A stretch of DNA of 32,286 nt from Campylobacteraceae bacterium (GCA_026996165.1 JALWMP010000177.1:1-32286); one strand, 5' to 3'. Positions 18,726 to 27,147 are shown, counted from the stretch's first letter. The notes: generated by a model from the letters alone, not told the origin. Numbers and translations are program-made.

Positions 18726-19799
18726 CTACACTCCTTTAATTGTATCAATAATAATTTTACTTACAAGTGGTTCAACTCCTGAGTGCATAGGAATTACTAA
18801 AATTCTACTAGCAATATCTCTTGATTTTACCATCACTTCATTACACTTAACATAAGGTAGAGTATCTAAAGAGGGTTTAAAATATTGCCTAGCTGCAATA
18901 TCATGCTCCAACAGAGCTGCTCTAACAGCACTCATCTCCTCTTCATTTTTAAAGACTACAGGAAAGTAACTATAACTCTGTGTTGCATGTTCATTTTTTT
19001 TCTGTAACTGCACATAATCTTTTAACTGACTTGTATAAAACTCATGACTTTTTTTTCTATCTTCAAAAATAGTATCTTCCTCTTCTAACATACATAGTCC
19101 CATAGCAGCTTCTACTTCATTTATTTTTGCATTAACACCTAACATAGCTACAGAGTCAGGTCCATCAATTCCATAATTTCTTACAATTTTTGCTTTTTCA
19201 TACAGAGCATCATCTTTAATTACTAAAGCTCCTCCCTCAATAGTATGAAACATTTTTGTTGCATGAAAACTGATAACAGACATATCTCCATAGTTTAAAA
19301 TGTGTTTACCTTTGTACTTTACATCAAAGGCATGTGACGCATCATAAATCACTTTTAAATCATGCTCTTTTGCTATCTTATCAATCTTATCAATATCACA
19401 AGCATTTCCAAATACATGACAAGGAGCAATAGCACATGTATCTTTAGTAATCAATCTTTCAATATTATCAGGGTTAATATTATAGGTTTGACTATCAATA
19501 TCGGCATAAACGGGCTTTAACCTTTCAGCAACAATAGCACTTGTTGTTGAAACAAAACTAAAAGGAGTGGTAATTACCTCTTTACCATCTTGCTCCAAAA
19601 TACGGTAAGCTAGTTGTAGTGCATCTGTACCACTAGAGATACAAAGTAGGTTTTTAACTCCTAAAAACTCTTCTAGTTTTTTTTCTAATTTTTGAACAAG
19701 TGGTCCATTATTAGTAAGCCAACCACTCTCATATATTCCATCAATATATGCTTTAAATTTTTCTCTATCTGGCATATATATCTTTGTTACATAAGTCAT
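18726..19799 (-). CDS. DegT/DnrJ/EryC1-family sugar aminotransferase, VioA-like
   Basis: 357 residues, a PLP fold-type I sugar aminotransferase. Key features are WLTNNGPLVQKLE (27-39), SSGTDALQ (55-62, phosphate contact), IYDASHAF with Asp153 that pairs with the pyridine nitrogen, and SFHATKMFHTIEGGA (177-191) with Lys182 as Schiff-base lysine. The ATK-x-F-x-T-x-EGG form, together with GNACD, resembles VioA (dTDP-4-amino-4,6-dideoxyglucose transaminase) more than WecE, which reads ETKNYTAGGEGG from memory. It should act on dTDP-4-keto-6-deoxyglucose from RmlB. C3-specific activity or a galacto product cannot be excluded. Preceded by AAGGG, and 11 bases after rmlA. Confidence 0.87.
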   Translation of the reverse strand: MTYVTKIYMPDREKFKAYIDGIYESGWLTNNGPLVQKLEKKLEEFLGVKNLLCISSGTDALQLAYRILEQDGKEVITTPFSFVSTTSAIVAERLKPVYADIDSQTYNINPDNIERLITKDTCAIAPCHVFGNACDIDKIDKIAKEHDLKVIYDASHAFDVKYKGKHILNYGDMSVISFHATKMFHTIEGGALVIKDDALYEKAKIVRNYGIDGPDSVAMLGVNAKINEVEAAMGLCMLEEEDTIFEDRKKSHEFYTSQLKDYVQLQKKNEHATQSYSYFPVVFKNEEEMSAVRAALLEHDIAARQYFKPSLDTLPYVKCNEVMVKSRDIASRILVIPMHSGVEPLVSKIIIDTIKGV

Positions 19800-19810
19800 T
19801 TTTTCCCTTT

Positions 19811-20674
19811 TTATTTTATTAACTCTTTTAAATATTTACCATATTGATTTTTATCTAGCTTTTTAGCTATCTCCAAGACTTGTTCTTTGCTAATCCACCC
19901 ATTTCCAAAAGCAATCTCTTCTAAACAAGCTATCTTATACCCTTGCCTCTCTTCAATAGTCTGAACAAATTGACCAGCAGATAACAGACTCTCATGTGTT
20001 CCTGTATCTAACCATGCAAAACCTCTTCCTAAGAGTTCAACTTTTAACTTCCCTTGCTTTAAATATACTTCATTAATAGAGGTAATCTCCAGCTCTCCTC
20101 TGTCAGAGAGTTGGACATTTTTAGCAATATCAACAACACTATTATCATAAAAATATAAACCAGTAACAGCAAAATTAGACTTAGGATTTAGTGGTTTTTC
20201 TTCGATACTAATAGCATTTCTCTCATCATCAAACTCAACTACTCCAAAACGCTCAGGGTCTTTAACTTGATAACCAAAAACAACAGCTCCCTCTTCTAAA
20301 CTAGAAGCATGTTTAACCATAGGAATCAACCCTGGACCATAAAAGATATTGTCTCCTAAAATAAGACAAACATTATCATCTCCAATAAACTCTTCCCCTA
20401 AAATAAAAGCTTGTGCTAATCCATCAGGTGAAGGTTGAACTTTATACTCAATTTCTATTCCCCACTGCTTACCATATCCTAAAAGTCTTTTATAGTTATC
20501 AATATCTAAAGGAGTTGAAATAATCAGAATCTCTTTAATCTCAGCCAACATTAAAACTGATAGAGGATAATATATCATTGGCTTATCATAAATAGGTAAA
20601 AGTTGTTTTGAAATACCCTGCGTAATAGGATAAAGTCTTGTTCCACTTCCTCCTGCTAAAATAATACCTTTCAT
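19811..20674 (-). CDS. rmlA: Glucose-1-phosphate thymidylyltransferase RmlA
   Basis: 287 residues, normal length. The nucleotide-binding signature [13 protein letters not shown] (6-18) is followed by [17 protein letters not shown], the metal-binding [24 protein letters not shown], and [14 protein letters not shown] near the C-terminus, all standard for short RmlA enzymes. It makes dTDP-glucose from glucose-1-phosphate and dTTP, the entry to dTDP-deoxysugars. AAGGA lies about eight bases before the ATG. It is the only gene in the locus preceded by an appreciable gap (81 bases), which carries a TATAAT, so it may have its own promoter. Confidence 0.96.
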   Translation of the reverse strand: MKGIILAGGSGTRLYPITQGISKQLLPIYDKPMIYYPLSVLMLAEIKEILIISTPLDIDNYKRLLGYGKQWGIEIEYKVQPSPDGLAQAFILGEEFIGDDNVCLILGDNIFYGPGLIPMVKHASSLEEGAVVFGYQVKDPERFGVVEFDDERNAISIEEKPLNPKSNFAVTGLYFYDNSVVDIAKNVQLSDRGELEITSINEVYLKQGKLKVELLGRGFAWLDTGTHESLLSAGQFVQTIEERQGYKIACLEEIAFGNGWISKEQVLEIAKKLDKNQYGKYLKELIK

Positions 20675-20698
20675 TCTTTTAATCCTTTAATTTTAAAT

Positions 20699-20704
20699 AT
20701 TATA
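20699..20704 (-). promoter_or_regulatory. Putative internal -10 box upstream of rmlA
   Basis: TATAAT on the minus strand, 24 bases before the rmlA ATG, in the only sizeable gap (81 bases, 20675-20755) of the locus. The gap is almost pure A/T, so chance occurrence is likely enough to keep confidence low. No terminator-like hairpin is seen after rmlB. Confidence 0.33.
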
Positions 20705-20755
20705 TTATTTTTTATGTTAATTTATTATTATTTATTAAAGGGAATATCAATTTAT

Positions 20756-21763
20756 TTAAGTATACTTATCAATATAATAATCAACTGTTTTTATAATACC
20801 AGTATCAAAATTTTCATCAGCTTTCCATAAAAGAGTTGTCTCTAGTTTTGTAGCATCTATTGCATAACGTTTGTCATGTCCTGCTCTATCTTCTACAAAA
20901 GTAATTAAATCTTTATAGCTTCTATTAGTAGGGATTTTTTTATCTAAAATTGAACAGATGGTATTGGCTATCTCTATATTTGTTCTCTCATTTCGTCCAC
21001 CAATATTATATGTTTCACCACTTTTTCCATTATGATAAACCAAATCAATACCTTTACAGTGGTCTAAAACGTAAAGCCAATCACGAATATTTTTACCATC
21101 ACCATAAATAGGAATAGGTTCACCAGCAAGTGCTTTGCGTATAATTGTTGGAATTAACTTTTCATCATGTTGTTTAGGTCCATAATTATTTGAACAGTTA
21201 CTAATAACTGTATCTAGTCCATAAGTATGATTATAACTTCTAACTAACATATCACTTGATGCTTTAGATGCACTATATGGTGAGTTAGGAGCATAAGGTG
21301 TCTCTTCTGTAAAGAGGTCAACTTCATTTAAAGAACCATAAACTTCATCTGTTGAAATATGATGGAAACGACAATCTTTATACTCATTTTTATAAATAAA
21401 AGGTTTCTCTAACCAATATTTATAACTTACATCTAACAGAGTAAAAGTACCATTAATATTAGTTTCTATAAAAACATTAGGGTTCTTAATAGAGTTATCT
21501 ACATGAGATTCAGCAGCAAAATGAATAATACCTCTTATATCATACTCATGAAAAATAAACTCTACTAACTCTCTATTACATATATTGCCCTGTATAAATT
21601 TATATCTTGGATTTTGTTCAACCTCTTTTAGATTATTTAAATCTCCTGCATAAGTTAATAAATCTAAATTTACTAAACTATACTCAGGATATTTCTCCAA
21701 AAAATAGGGTACAAAATTACTTCCAATAAATCCTGCACAGCCTGTTACTAATATATGATTCAC
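20756..21763 (-). CDS. rmlB: dTDP-glucose 4,6-dehydratase RmlB
   Basis: 335 residues from a GTG at 21763. An in-frame ATG 15 bases upstream exists, but the GTG has GGAG seven bases before it and forms a 4-base GTGA overlap with the wecC stop, and HILVTGCAGFIGSNF is then placed like the family N-terminus. Short-chain dehydrogenase/reductase features are the Gly-rich NAD loop, AAESHVDNSI, STDEVYGSL (Thr-Asp-Glu catalytic triad segment), YSASKASSD with the Tyr/Lys pair, and NCSNNYGP. It converts dTDP-glucose to dTDP-4-keto-6-deoxyglucose. No rmlC or rmlD is nearby, so the product feeds the aminotransferase rather than rhamnose. Confidence 0.95.
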   Translation of the reverse strand: MNHILVTGCAGFIGSNFVPYFLEKYPEYSLVNLDLLTYAGDLNNLKEVEQNPRYKFIQGNICNRELVEFIFHEYDIRGIIHFAAESHVDNSIKNPNVFIETNINGTFTLLDVSYKYWLEKPFIYKNEYKDCRFHHISTDEVYGSLNEVDLFTEETPYAPNSPYSASKASSDMLVRSYNHTYGLDTVISNCSNNYGPKQHDEKLIPTIIRKALAGEPIPIYGDGKNIRDWLYVLDHCKGIDLVYHNGKSGETYNIGGRNERTNIEIANTICSILDKKIPTNRSYKDLITFVEDRAGHDKRYAIDATKLETTLLWKADENFDTGIIKTVDYYIDKYT

Positions 21764-22947
21764 TTTAAAACTCCACAAAAGTCCAAATTAGTATCAGTAT
21801 CTAATCCCATAAATTCTCTATGTCCTACTAAAAAAGCAACTATATCAGCCTCTTTAAGTGCTTTTTTATAGTCAACAATATCAAATTCAGAAAAAGTTTT
21901 AATATTTGGTTCAACTGCCAAGATATCTAATCCATCTGCTATTAAACGTCTTGTAATATAAAGTGCTGGAGACTCTCTTAAATCATCAATATTTGGTTTA
22001 AATGCCAATCCCATACAAGCAACTTTTGCTTTTTGACCATGCTCTTGTTCAAATTTTAAAGCTTCATTTTTTATCTTCTCTATTACCCATTCTGTTTTAT
22101 AGGTATTTACCTCTCTTGCTGTACGAATCATCTTAGCATCTTCTCCTCCTGCATGGACAATAAACCATGGGTCAACAGCAATACAATGCCCACCAACCCC
22201 TGCTCCAGGGTTTAGAACATTTACTCTAGGATGTCTATTGGTCAAAGAGATTAACTCCCATACATCAATACCAAACTTATCACATAAAATAGAGAGTTCA
22301 TTAGCAAAAGCTATATTTGTATCTCTAAAAGAGTTCTCTGTTAATTTTGCCATCTCTGCTGTTTTTGCATCTGTTGAAAGAACTTCGCCATCAACAAAAG
22401 TTTTATAAAACTCTACTGTCTTTTGAGTAGCTTTTGGAGTTGTTCCCCCTACAATTCTGTCATTCTCTACCAACTCACGCATTATCTGTCCTGGTAGAAC
22501 TCGTTCAGGACAATGAGCAATATAGAGTTTAGAAGTATCAACTCCTTCATCTTGCAATACCTCTTCCACTTTTTCTGTTGTTCCTACAGGAGAAGTAGAC
22601 TCTAAGATTACAATATTTTCTTCTTTAAGATAAGGAGCAATAGCCTTAGTAGCTGATACCACATAATCAATATTTGGAACAAATCCCTCATGAAAAGGAG
22701 TAGGTACAGCAATGATAAAAACATCAGCCTCTACAGGTTTAGTATTTGCTTTCAGCTTTTCACTCTTAACTGCTGCTTGAACAAATGTATCAAGTTCAGG
22801 TTCTACAATATGAATTTCACCTCTATTAATTGTATCTACTGTTGTTTGAACAACATCTACACCATAAACATCATATCCTTTATTTGCTAACAATGCTGCT
22901 GTTGGCAATCCAATATAACCTAAACCCATAACACATATTCTTTTCAT
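21760..22947 (-). CDS. wecC: UDP-N-acetyl-D-mannosamine dehydrogenase WecC
   Basis: 395 residues of the UDP-glucose/GDP-mannose dehydrogenase family. N-terminal NAD domain VMGLGYIGLPTAALLA (6-21), a central domain with AEMAKLTEN (198-206, Lys201), and the nucleophile Cys255 in GAGVGGHCIAVDPWF (248-262). The C-terminal UDP-sugar domain contains LAFKPNIDDLRESPA. It oxidises UDP-ManNAc at C6 to UDP-ManNAcA using two NAD+. Pairing with an adjacent WecB makes this specificity likely over UDP-GlcNAc 6-dehydrogenase (WbpA-type). AAGGAG precedes the ATG, which directly follows the wecB stop with no gap. Confidence 0.92.
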   Translation of the reverse strand: MKRICVMGLGYIGLPTAALLANKGYDVYGVDVVQTTVDTINRGEIHIVEPELDTFVQAAVKSEKLKANTKPVEADVFIIAVPTPFHEGFVPNIDYVVSATKAIAPYLKEENIVILESTSPVGTTEKVEEVLQDEGVDTSKLYIAHCPERVLPGQIMRELVENDRIVGGTTPKATQKTVEFYKTFVDGEVLSTDAKTAEMAKLTENSFRDTNIAFANELSILCDKFGIDVWELISLTNRHPRVNVLNPGAGVGGHCIAVDPWFIVHAGGEDAKMIRTAREVNTYKTEWVIEKIKNEALKFEQEHGQKAKVACMGLAFKPNIDDLRESPALYITRRLIADGLDILAVEPNIKTFSEFDIVDYKKALKEADIVAFLVGHREFMGLDTDTNLDFCGVLK

Positions 22948-24102
22948 CTACTCTCCTTGATTTTTAAAAAAATTAACTATCTGCTCACAAGCTGTTCCAT
23001 CTCCATAAGGGTTATGAGCTTTTGACATTGACACATAAGCTTCTTCACTATTTAAAAGTTTTTCAGCCTCTTGGATAATTAAATTGGTATCTGTTCCAAC
23101 TAACTTAACTGTACCTGCTTCTAAGGCTTCTGGTCTCTCTGTTGTATCTCTCATGACCAATACAGGTTTTCCTAAAGATGGTGCTTCCTCTTGTACTCCA
23201 CCACTATCTGTAATAATAAAGTAAGATTTATCCATCATATAGATAAATGCCTCATACTGCATCGGTTTAATTAAGTAGATATTTTTAACATCTGAAAGTA
23301 GTTCATTTACTGGTTTTTGAACATTTGGATTTAAATGTACAGGGTAGATTATGGATATATTAGGATTATTTAAAGCGATAGTTTTTAAACCTTTACAGAT
23401 ATTAATAAAACCTTGCCCATGGTTTTCACGTCTATGTCCTGTTACTAAAATAAATTTTGACGACTCTAAACTAAACTCTTCATCTGCAATCTCATCTTCA
23501 ATAGAGTTAATAATACTCTCTTTTAAATCTCTATTGTTCTTAATTTTATCTAATGCTAAATAGAGTGCATCAATAACTGTATTTCCTGTTACTAAAATAG
23601 ATTTTGGGTCCTTGTTTTCTCTTAGTAGATTCTCTTTGCTTGTTGTAGTTGGTGCGAAATGGTAGTTAGACAAAACACCTGTAATCTGTCTATTAGCCTC
23701 TTCTGGCCAAGGTGAATAGATGTCACCTGTTCTAAGCCCTGCTTCAACATGAGCTACTTTAATCTGTTGATAAAAAGCAGCCAATGCAGTAGACGAAGTT
23801 GTAGAGGTATCACCATGAACAAAGACAATATCTGGTTTAAATTCAGATAAAACATCTCTCATGCCAAGAAGAACATTAGAGGTTACATCATACAAGTCCT
23901 GTCCTGATTTCATAATATTTAAGTCATAATCAGGTTCTATCTCAAAAAGCTCTAAAACTTGGTCTAACATCTCACGATGTTGTGCAGTAACACATACTTT
24001 TAAATCAAATGTTTCAGGTTCTTCTTGAAATTTTTTAACTAATGGTGCCATTTTAATTGCTTCAGGTCTAGTTCCAAATACTATTAGAATTTTTTGTTTC
24101 AT
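22948..24102 (-). CDS. wecB: UDP-N-acetylglucosamine 2-epimerase WecB
   Basis: 384 residues, full length. [13 protein letters not shown] (9-21) is the family start signature. [43 protein letters not shown] and [11 protein letters not shown] follow in the usual order and include the catalytic acid and His positions. It interconverts UDP-GlcNAc and UDP-ManNAc in the cytoplasm and supplies WecC. It is the first gene of the polysaccharide locus; a 136-base gap with a promoter-like TATAAT separates it from pcm. The gene order wecB-wecC-rmlB-rmlA-aminotransferase parallels the enterobacterial common antigen operon. Confidence 0.95.
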   Translation of the reverse strand: MKQKILIVFGTRPEAIKMAPLVKKFQEEPETFDLKVCVTAQHREMLDQVLELFEIEPDYDLNIMKSGQDLYDVTSNVLLGMRDVLSEFKPDIVFVHGDTSTTSSTALAAFYQQIKVAHVEAGLRTGDIYSPWPEEANRQITGVLSNYHFAPTTTSKENLLRENKDPKSILVTGNTVIDALYLALDKIKNNRDLKESIINSIEDEIADEEFSLESSKFILVTGHRRENHGQGFINICKGLKTIALNNPNISIIYPVHLNPNVQKPVNELLSDVKNIYLIKPMQYEAFIYMMDKSYFIITDSGGVQEEAPSLGKPVLVMRDTTERPEALEAGTVKLVGTDTNLIIQEAEKLLNSEEAYVSMSKAHNPYGDGTACEQIVNFFKNQGE

Positions 24103-24143
24103 TTCATATACTCTTTTATTATCTTATTGTTAAAAAATATGAT

Positions 24144-24149
24144 ATTATA
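24144..24149 (-). promoter_or_regulatory. Putative -10 box for the polysaccharide operon (upstream of wecB)
   Basis: A perfect TATAAT on the minus strand, about 42 bases before the wecB ATG, in a 136-base AT-rich gap. A TTGACA lies at 24159-24164 but only 9 bases away, too near to be its -35; with a 17-base spacer that TTGACA would pair with CATATT. Either arrangement starts transcription 25-40 bases before wecB. Confidence 0.42.
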
Positions 24150-24238
24150 TTTTTTATTTGTCAAAGTTTAATTTAGTAAAGAAAATATTTAGTTTTAAAG
24201 TAATAATAGATAATTTTAAGAAAATATGAAGTTTTTAT

Positions 24239-24871
24239 CTATTTAACACATCCATCTACAATAGGAACAAATAGACAAGGTTCAATAGTTTCAGAAGTTA
24301 TTTTTCCATTTTTTTTATAGTAACGAGTAATAATCTGAAGACCATTTTTCTCAATAGGAGCTAGAAGTATACCACCTTCTGCTAACTGAGAAAAAAGTAC
24401 AGGAGGAATAGTTTTAGCTGTTGCAGAGAATAAAATACGCTCAAAAGGAGCATACTCTCTCCAACCACGTTGACCATCATCAAAACGAGTAAAAATATTG
24501 TTAATTTTTTCAGAGCGAAAACGCTCTTTTGCCTCTTTTAACAATGAATCTATACGCTCTATTGTAAAGACACGACGGCAAAGTTTAGAGAGTATTGCTG
24601 CTTGATAACCACTACCACACCCTATCTCTAAAACAGAGTCAACACCTTTTAGTTCAAGATGTTGAGTCATCTTTGCAACAGTTAGAGGTGATGAAATCCA
24701 TTGATTTTGTTGCATAGGCAGAGCATCTAAGGTAAATGCCATCTGTCCAAAACCTTTTGGAACAAATAGTTCTCTATTGACCTCTAAAAATGCTTTTTTT
24801 ATATGAGGATATAGAGTAAACCTCTTCTCTATCTCCTCTACCATAAGCACTTGCTTTACATCTTTTGTCAA
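24239..24871 (-). CDS. pcm: Protein-L-isoaspartate O-methyltransferase
   Basis: 210 residues if the TTG at 24871 is used; an ATG at 24844 (MVEEIEKRF) gives 201 residues. Neither has a convincing ribosome binding site, so the start is open. The family motif NRELFVPKGF is followed by QWISSPLTVAKM (substrate region, with the Ser typical of Pcm) and the SAM-binding VLEIGCGSGYQAAIL. It methylates isoaspartyl residues in damaged proteins to start their repair, using S-adenosylmethionine. It is unrelated to the polysaccharide locus and marks its boundary. It is divergent from the TPR lipoprotein gene. Confidence 0.9.
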   Translation of the reverse strand: MTKDVKQVLMVEEIEKRFTLYPHIKKAFLEVNRELFVPKGFGQMAFTLDALPMQQNQWISSPLTVAKMTQHLELKGVDSVLEIGCGSGYQAAILSKLCRRVFTIERIDSLLKEAKERFRSEKINNIFTRFDDGQRGWREYAPFERILFSATAKTIPPVLFSQLAEGGILLAPIEKNGLQIITRYYKKNGKITSETIEPCLFVPIVDGCVK

Positions 24872-25014
24872 TTTCTGTCACCATTCTCCCATTTTATTTC
24901 CAAGAGATTTTATCTAAAATGTGATTAAAAAATGTTATTTGATAGAAACTTATTCAAATCAATAAACTCTTACTATAAAAAGGAACATAAATAGCTACTT
25001 TCAAATTCCTATTG

Positions 25015-25020
25015 TATAAT
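25015..25020 (+). promoter_or_regulatory. Putative -10 box for the TPR lipoprotein gene
   Basis: TATAAT preceded by TG (TTGTATAAT), 27 bases before the chosen ATG at 25048, giving a leader of about 20 bases that contains the AGGA ribosome site. No clear -35. This supports the shorter start. Confidence 0.5.
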
Positions 25021-25047
25021 TTCAAAAACTACAATAGGATTCTACCA

Positions 25048-25803
25048 ATGCACAAATTTTTGTTTTTGATTATTCTCTTCTTTACTGCATGTTCTCCTCT
25101 TTTACCTCCTAAAAACCATCAAAACTATAACTCTCAACAAAAACGCCAAGCACTAAAGAGAGCAAATATATTAAACAACCAAGGTGTTATGGCATATAAG
25201 AGAGGCGATTACAAAAATGCTATTAAGTTTTATAAAAAATCTATTGCTATAAAAGAGAAGTTTTTAGGAACAGAAGATTTAAGTACAGCAACCTCTTATA
25301 ACAATCTTGGACTTATATACAAAAGAACAAGAGAGTATAAAAAAGCATTAGCCTATTTGACTAAAGCACTAAAGATAAGAAAAAGAGCATTAGGCAATAG
25401 AGATAGTCGTACAGCTGAAAGCTATAATAATTTAGGAACACTCTATGCAAGTATGGGAGAGACTTCTAAAGCTCTAAATTTAACTAGACAGACTATTAAT
25501 ATTAAAAGAGATATTATTAGAAAAGAGAAAATAGATATGGCAATATCTTATACTAACTTAGCTGTACTAGAAGAGATTCAAGGAAATACCTCTTTAGCAA
25601 TAGAATACTATAAAAAAGCATTAGAGATTAACAAAGAGGTTTTTGGAGAAGAACATATGGCTACTCAAAATAGTTATAAAAATATTGCTCAACTCTACTT
25701 TGCAACACAGCAGTATCAAAAAGCAAAGGAGTATGCTTCACATATTGTAAAAGATGAAACTCAACTAGAAGATATTGACGTTACACAAAATAGTAAACAC
25801 TAA
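25048..25803 (+). CDS. TPR-repeat lipoprotein
   Basis: 251 residues from the ATG at 25048, which has AGGA eight bases upstream. A longer TTG start at 25012 would fall on the promoter -10 and is rejected. A lipoprotein signal (hydrophobic 4-13, FTAC with Cys14) predicts membrane anchoring. Five kinesin-light-chain-like TPR units of about 42 residues follow, each with a pattern such as YNNLGLIY-x-ALAYLTKALKI. These form a helical superhelix used for protein binding; partner unknown. Its stop overlaps the stop of the convergent nitrilase gene by 3 shared bases. Confidence 0.85.
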   Translation: MHKFLFLIILFFTACSPLLPPKNHQNYNSQQKRQALKRANILNNQGVMAYKRGDYKNAIKFYKKSIAIKEKFLGTEDLSTATSYNNLGLIYKRTREYKKALAYLTKALKIRKRALGNRDSRTAESYNNLGTLYASMGETSKALNLTRQTINIKRDIIRKEKIDMAISYTNLAVLEEIQGNTSLAIEYYKKALEINKEVFGEEHMATQNSYKNIAQLYFATQQYQKAKEYASHIVKDETQLEDIDVTQNSKH

Positions 25804-26567
25804 TCCATTCTAATTAAACGCCTAACACGTTTAAGCTCTTTTAGTTCTATTTTTTTCTCAATAATTTCAAGGTTGTCATTAGCAAAAAATTCTCCCCAAG
25901 GGTAGATAATTGCTGAGGAACTCGCCATATCTTCATCAGCAGAGTTAGATACAATAACAAAAGATTGATTCATAATTGCTAATGCCCTAGATAGAATCTC
26001 TAAATGCTCTTTTCTACTTAGCCCCCAACGTGCAGGTATTAGAACTATATCTGCTCCTTCTATCTGCTTCCAAAGCTCCTTAAAGCGTAACTCAAAACAG
26101 ATTAAAATGGCATACTTAACTCCCTCTATCTCAAAAGGAACAATAGAGTTTTTATCTCCTGCTTTAAAATACTTCTCTTCATTACCTAACTTAAAAAGTT
26201 TGTACTTTGCTTGTCGATGTATAACTTGATGATTATAAATAACAACAGCCTCATTGAAAAAGTTATTATCACTCTTTTTTGTCATTGTCAAGACTAAAAT
26301 CTTCCTCTCTACCACCTCTAAAAGTCTCTTTAAAGCAAGTGAATAGAACTTAGCTACCTCTTCAAAGTGTTCATAGTCAAAACTAGTTAAACAGAGTTCT
26401 GGAGCAACAATAATCTCCGAAGAACTATTTTCAATATAGCTAACTAAACTCTCAAGATTCTCTTTATATGAGGGCAGTGTTTTAGGTTGTAGAGTAGCAA
26501 CTAAAAGATTACCATTTTGAAAGCTTCTCTCTTGCAACTTAAAATTATATATCTCTTTTCTTTTCAT
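25800..26567 (-). CDS. Carbon-nitrogen hydrolase (nitrilase superfamily)
   Basis: 255 residues. The catalytic triad is visible: Glu57 in APELCLTSFDY, Lys123 in KYKLFKLG, and Cys157 in ILICFELRF. AEDMASSSAIIYPWGE-like C-terminal order (DEDMASSSAIIYPWGEFF) matches the family. The superfamily hydrolyses amides or nitriles through a thioester with Cys. Specific substrate is unclear; omega-amidase or N-carbamoyl-type activity are both possible. Convergent to the TPR gene with overlapping stops, and 21 bases downstream of the duplicated-domain lipoprotein gene, so it may be co-transcribed with it. Confidence 0.85.
   Translation of the reverse strand: MKRKEIYNFKLQERSFQNGNLLVATLQPKTLPSYKENLESLVSYIENSSSEIIVAPELCLTSFDYEHFEEVAKFYSLALKRLLEVVERKILVLTMTKKSDNNFFNEAVVIYNHQVIHRQAKYKLFKLGNEEKYFKAGDKNSIVPFEIEGVKYAILICFELRFKELWKQIEGADIVLIPARWGLSRKEHLEILSRALAIMNQSFVIVSNSADEDMASSSAIIYPWGEFFANDNLEIIEKKIELKELKRVRRLIRMD
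25814..25834 (+). terminator. Possible weak terminator of the TPR gene, inside the convergent gene
   Basis: Perfect 7-base inverted repeat TTAAACG / CGTTTAA with a 7-base loop, starting 11 bases after the TPR stop and lying within the last codons of the nitrilase gene. Downstream on the plus strand is GCTCTTTTAGTTCTATTTTTTTC, U-rich but not immediate. The stem has only two G-C pairs. Confidence 0.3.
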
Positions 26568-26588
26568 ATTTTATTATATTTAACAATA

Positions 26589-27107
26589 CTATTTTAGTAC
26601 AGATTTCATCTTTTCACAATCTTCTTTGGTACTAGTTCTATTTGCATCTAATACTTTTTTAATTACAAAAAGAGGAATTTTAGAGATATGCTCTTTAACT
26701 GCTCCTTCATCTAAATCTACACCTAAAGCTTTACACTCATTTACTGTTTTAGCTACAGCTATTTTTACTTTTTTCTCTTTCTCTAAAGATGTCTCATCAG
26801 CAAAAAGTTTACAGTTAGGCTTTGGAATTCTCTTTTTAATAGTTACAATTTTATTAATATCTGCTGGTGAAAATTTACTTACAAACTTCTTGGTTCTCTC
26901 TCTATTTAATTCAATACCATTCTCTTTACAGTCATTGATAGTCTTATCAACAACTTGTTCATACTTTTTCTCTTGTTCAGTAAGCTCTTTTTTAACTTTT
27001 GTAACACCTTTTTTAGATTTAGAAGAAGGAACTGGTTTCTCTCCTACACACCCTAAAAAAAGAAATCCACTTACTCCAATAATTAATATTTTTTTTGTAT
27101 AGTTCAT
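26589..27107 (-). CDS. Lipoprotein with duplicated two-cysteine domain, function unknown
   Basis: 172 residues. Residues 1-20 form a lipoprotein signal with LGC and lipid-anchor Cys20. After a lysine-rich linker, two segments align without gaps at an offset of 65 residues: 46-102 and 111-167. By hand alignment 18 of 57 positions are identical. Each copy has a Lys-Thr-x-Asn-(D/E)-Cys-Lys motif (Cys60, Cys125) and a second Cys 39 residues later (Cys99, Cys164), consistent with one disulfide per copy in the periplasm. I do not recognise the family. AAGGA lies six bases before the ATG, and an extended -10 promoter is present 29 bases upstream. Confidence 0.8.
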   Translation of the reverse strand: MNYTKKILIIGVSGFLFLGCVGEKPVPSSKSKKGVTKVKKELTEQEKKYEQVVDKTINDCKENGIELNRERTKKFVSKFSPADINKIVTIKKRIPKPNCKLFADETSLEKEKKVKIAVAKTVNECKALGVDLDEGAVKEHISKIPLFVIKKVLDANRTSTKEDCEKMKSVLK

Positions 27108-27135
27108 TATAGTTCCTTAAATAAATTTTAGTGCA

Positions 27136-27141
27136 ATTATA
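27136..27141 (-). promoter_or_regulatory. Putative extended -10 box for the duplicated-domain lipoprotein gene
   Basis: Minus-strand TGGTATAAT (TG-n-TATAAT) in the 40-base gap between the ABC exporter stop and the lipoprotein ATG, about 29 bases before that ATG. It would make the lipoprotein and nitrilase genes independent of the exporter transcript. Confidence 0.48.
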
Positions 27142-27147
27142 CCATAA

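Noticed and set aside
19811-21763. dTDP-L-rhamnose pathway
   Set aside because: rmlA and rmlB are present but rmlC and rmlD are not in the window, and an aminotransferase follows directly.
21764-21778. ATG start of rmlB five codons upstream
   Set aside because: The GTG at 21763 has GGAG at ideal spacing and a GTGA overlap with the wecC stop, and fits the family N-terminus better.
24206-24242. Inverted repeat ATAGATAA / TTATCTAT with a 21-base loop after pcm
   Set aside because: The stem is nearly all A-T, the loop is long and no clean U-run follows; probably chance in AT-rich DNA, though a weak pcm terminator is not excluded.
25012-25047. TTG-initiated N-terminal extension of the TPR lipoprotein
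   Set aside because: It would overlap the TATAAT box, places 12 polar residues before the lipoprotein signal, and the ATG at 25048 has a good ribosome site.
26626-27102. 158-codon plus-strand open frame opposite the duplicated-domain lipoprotein gene
   Set aside because: It is the antisense shadow. The minus frame has a lipoprotein signal, ribosome site, promoter and internal repeats; the plus frame has none of these.
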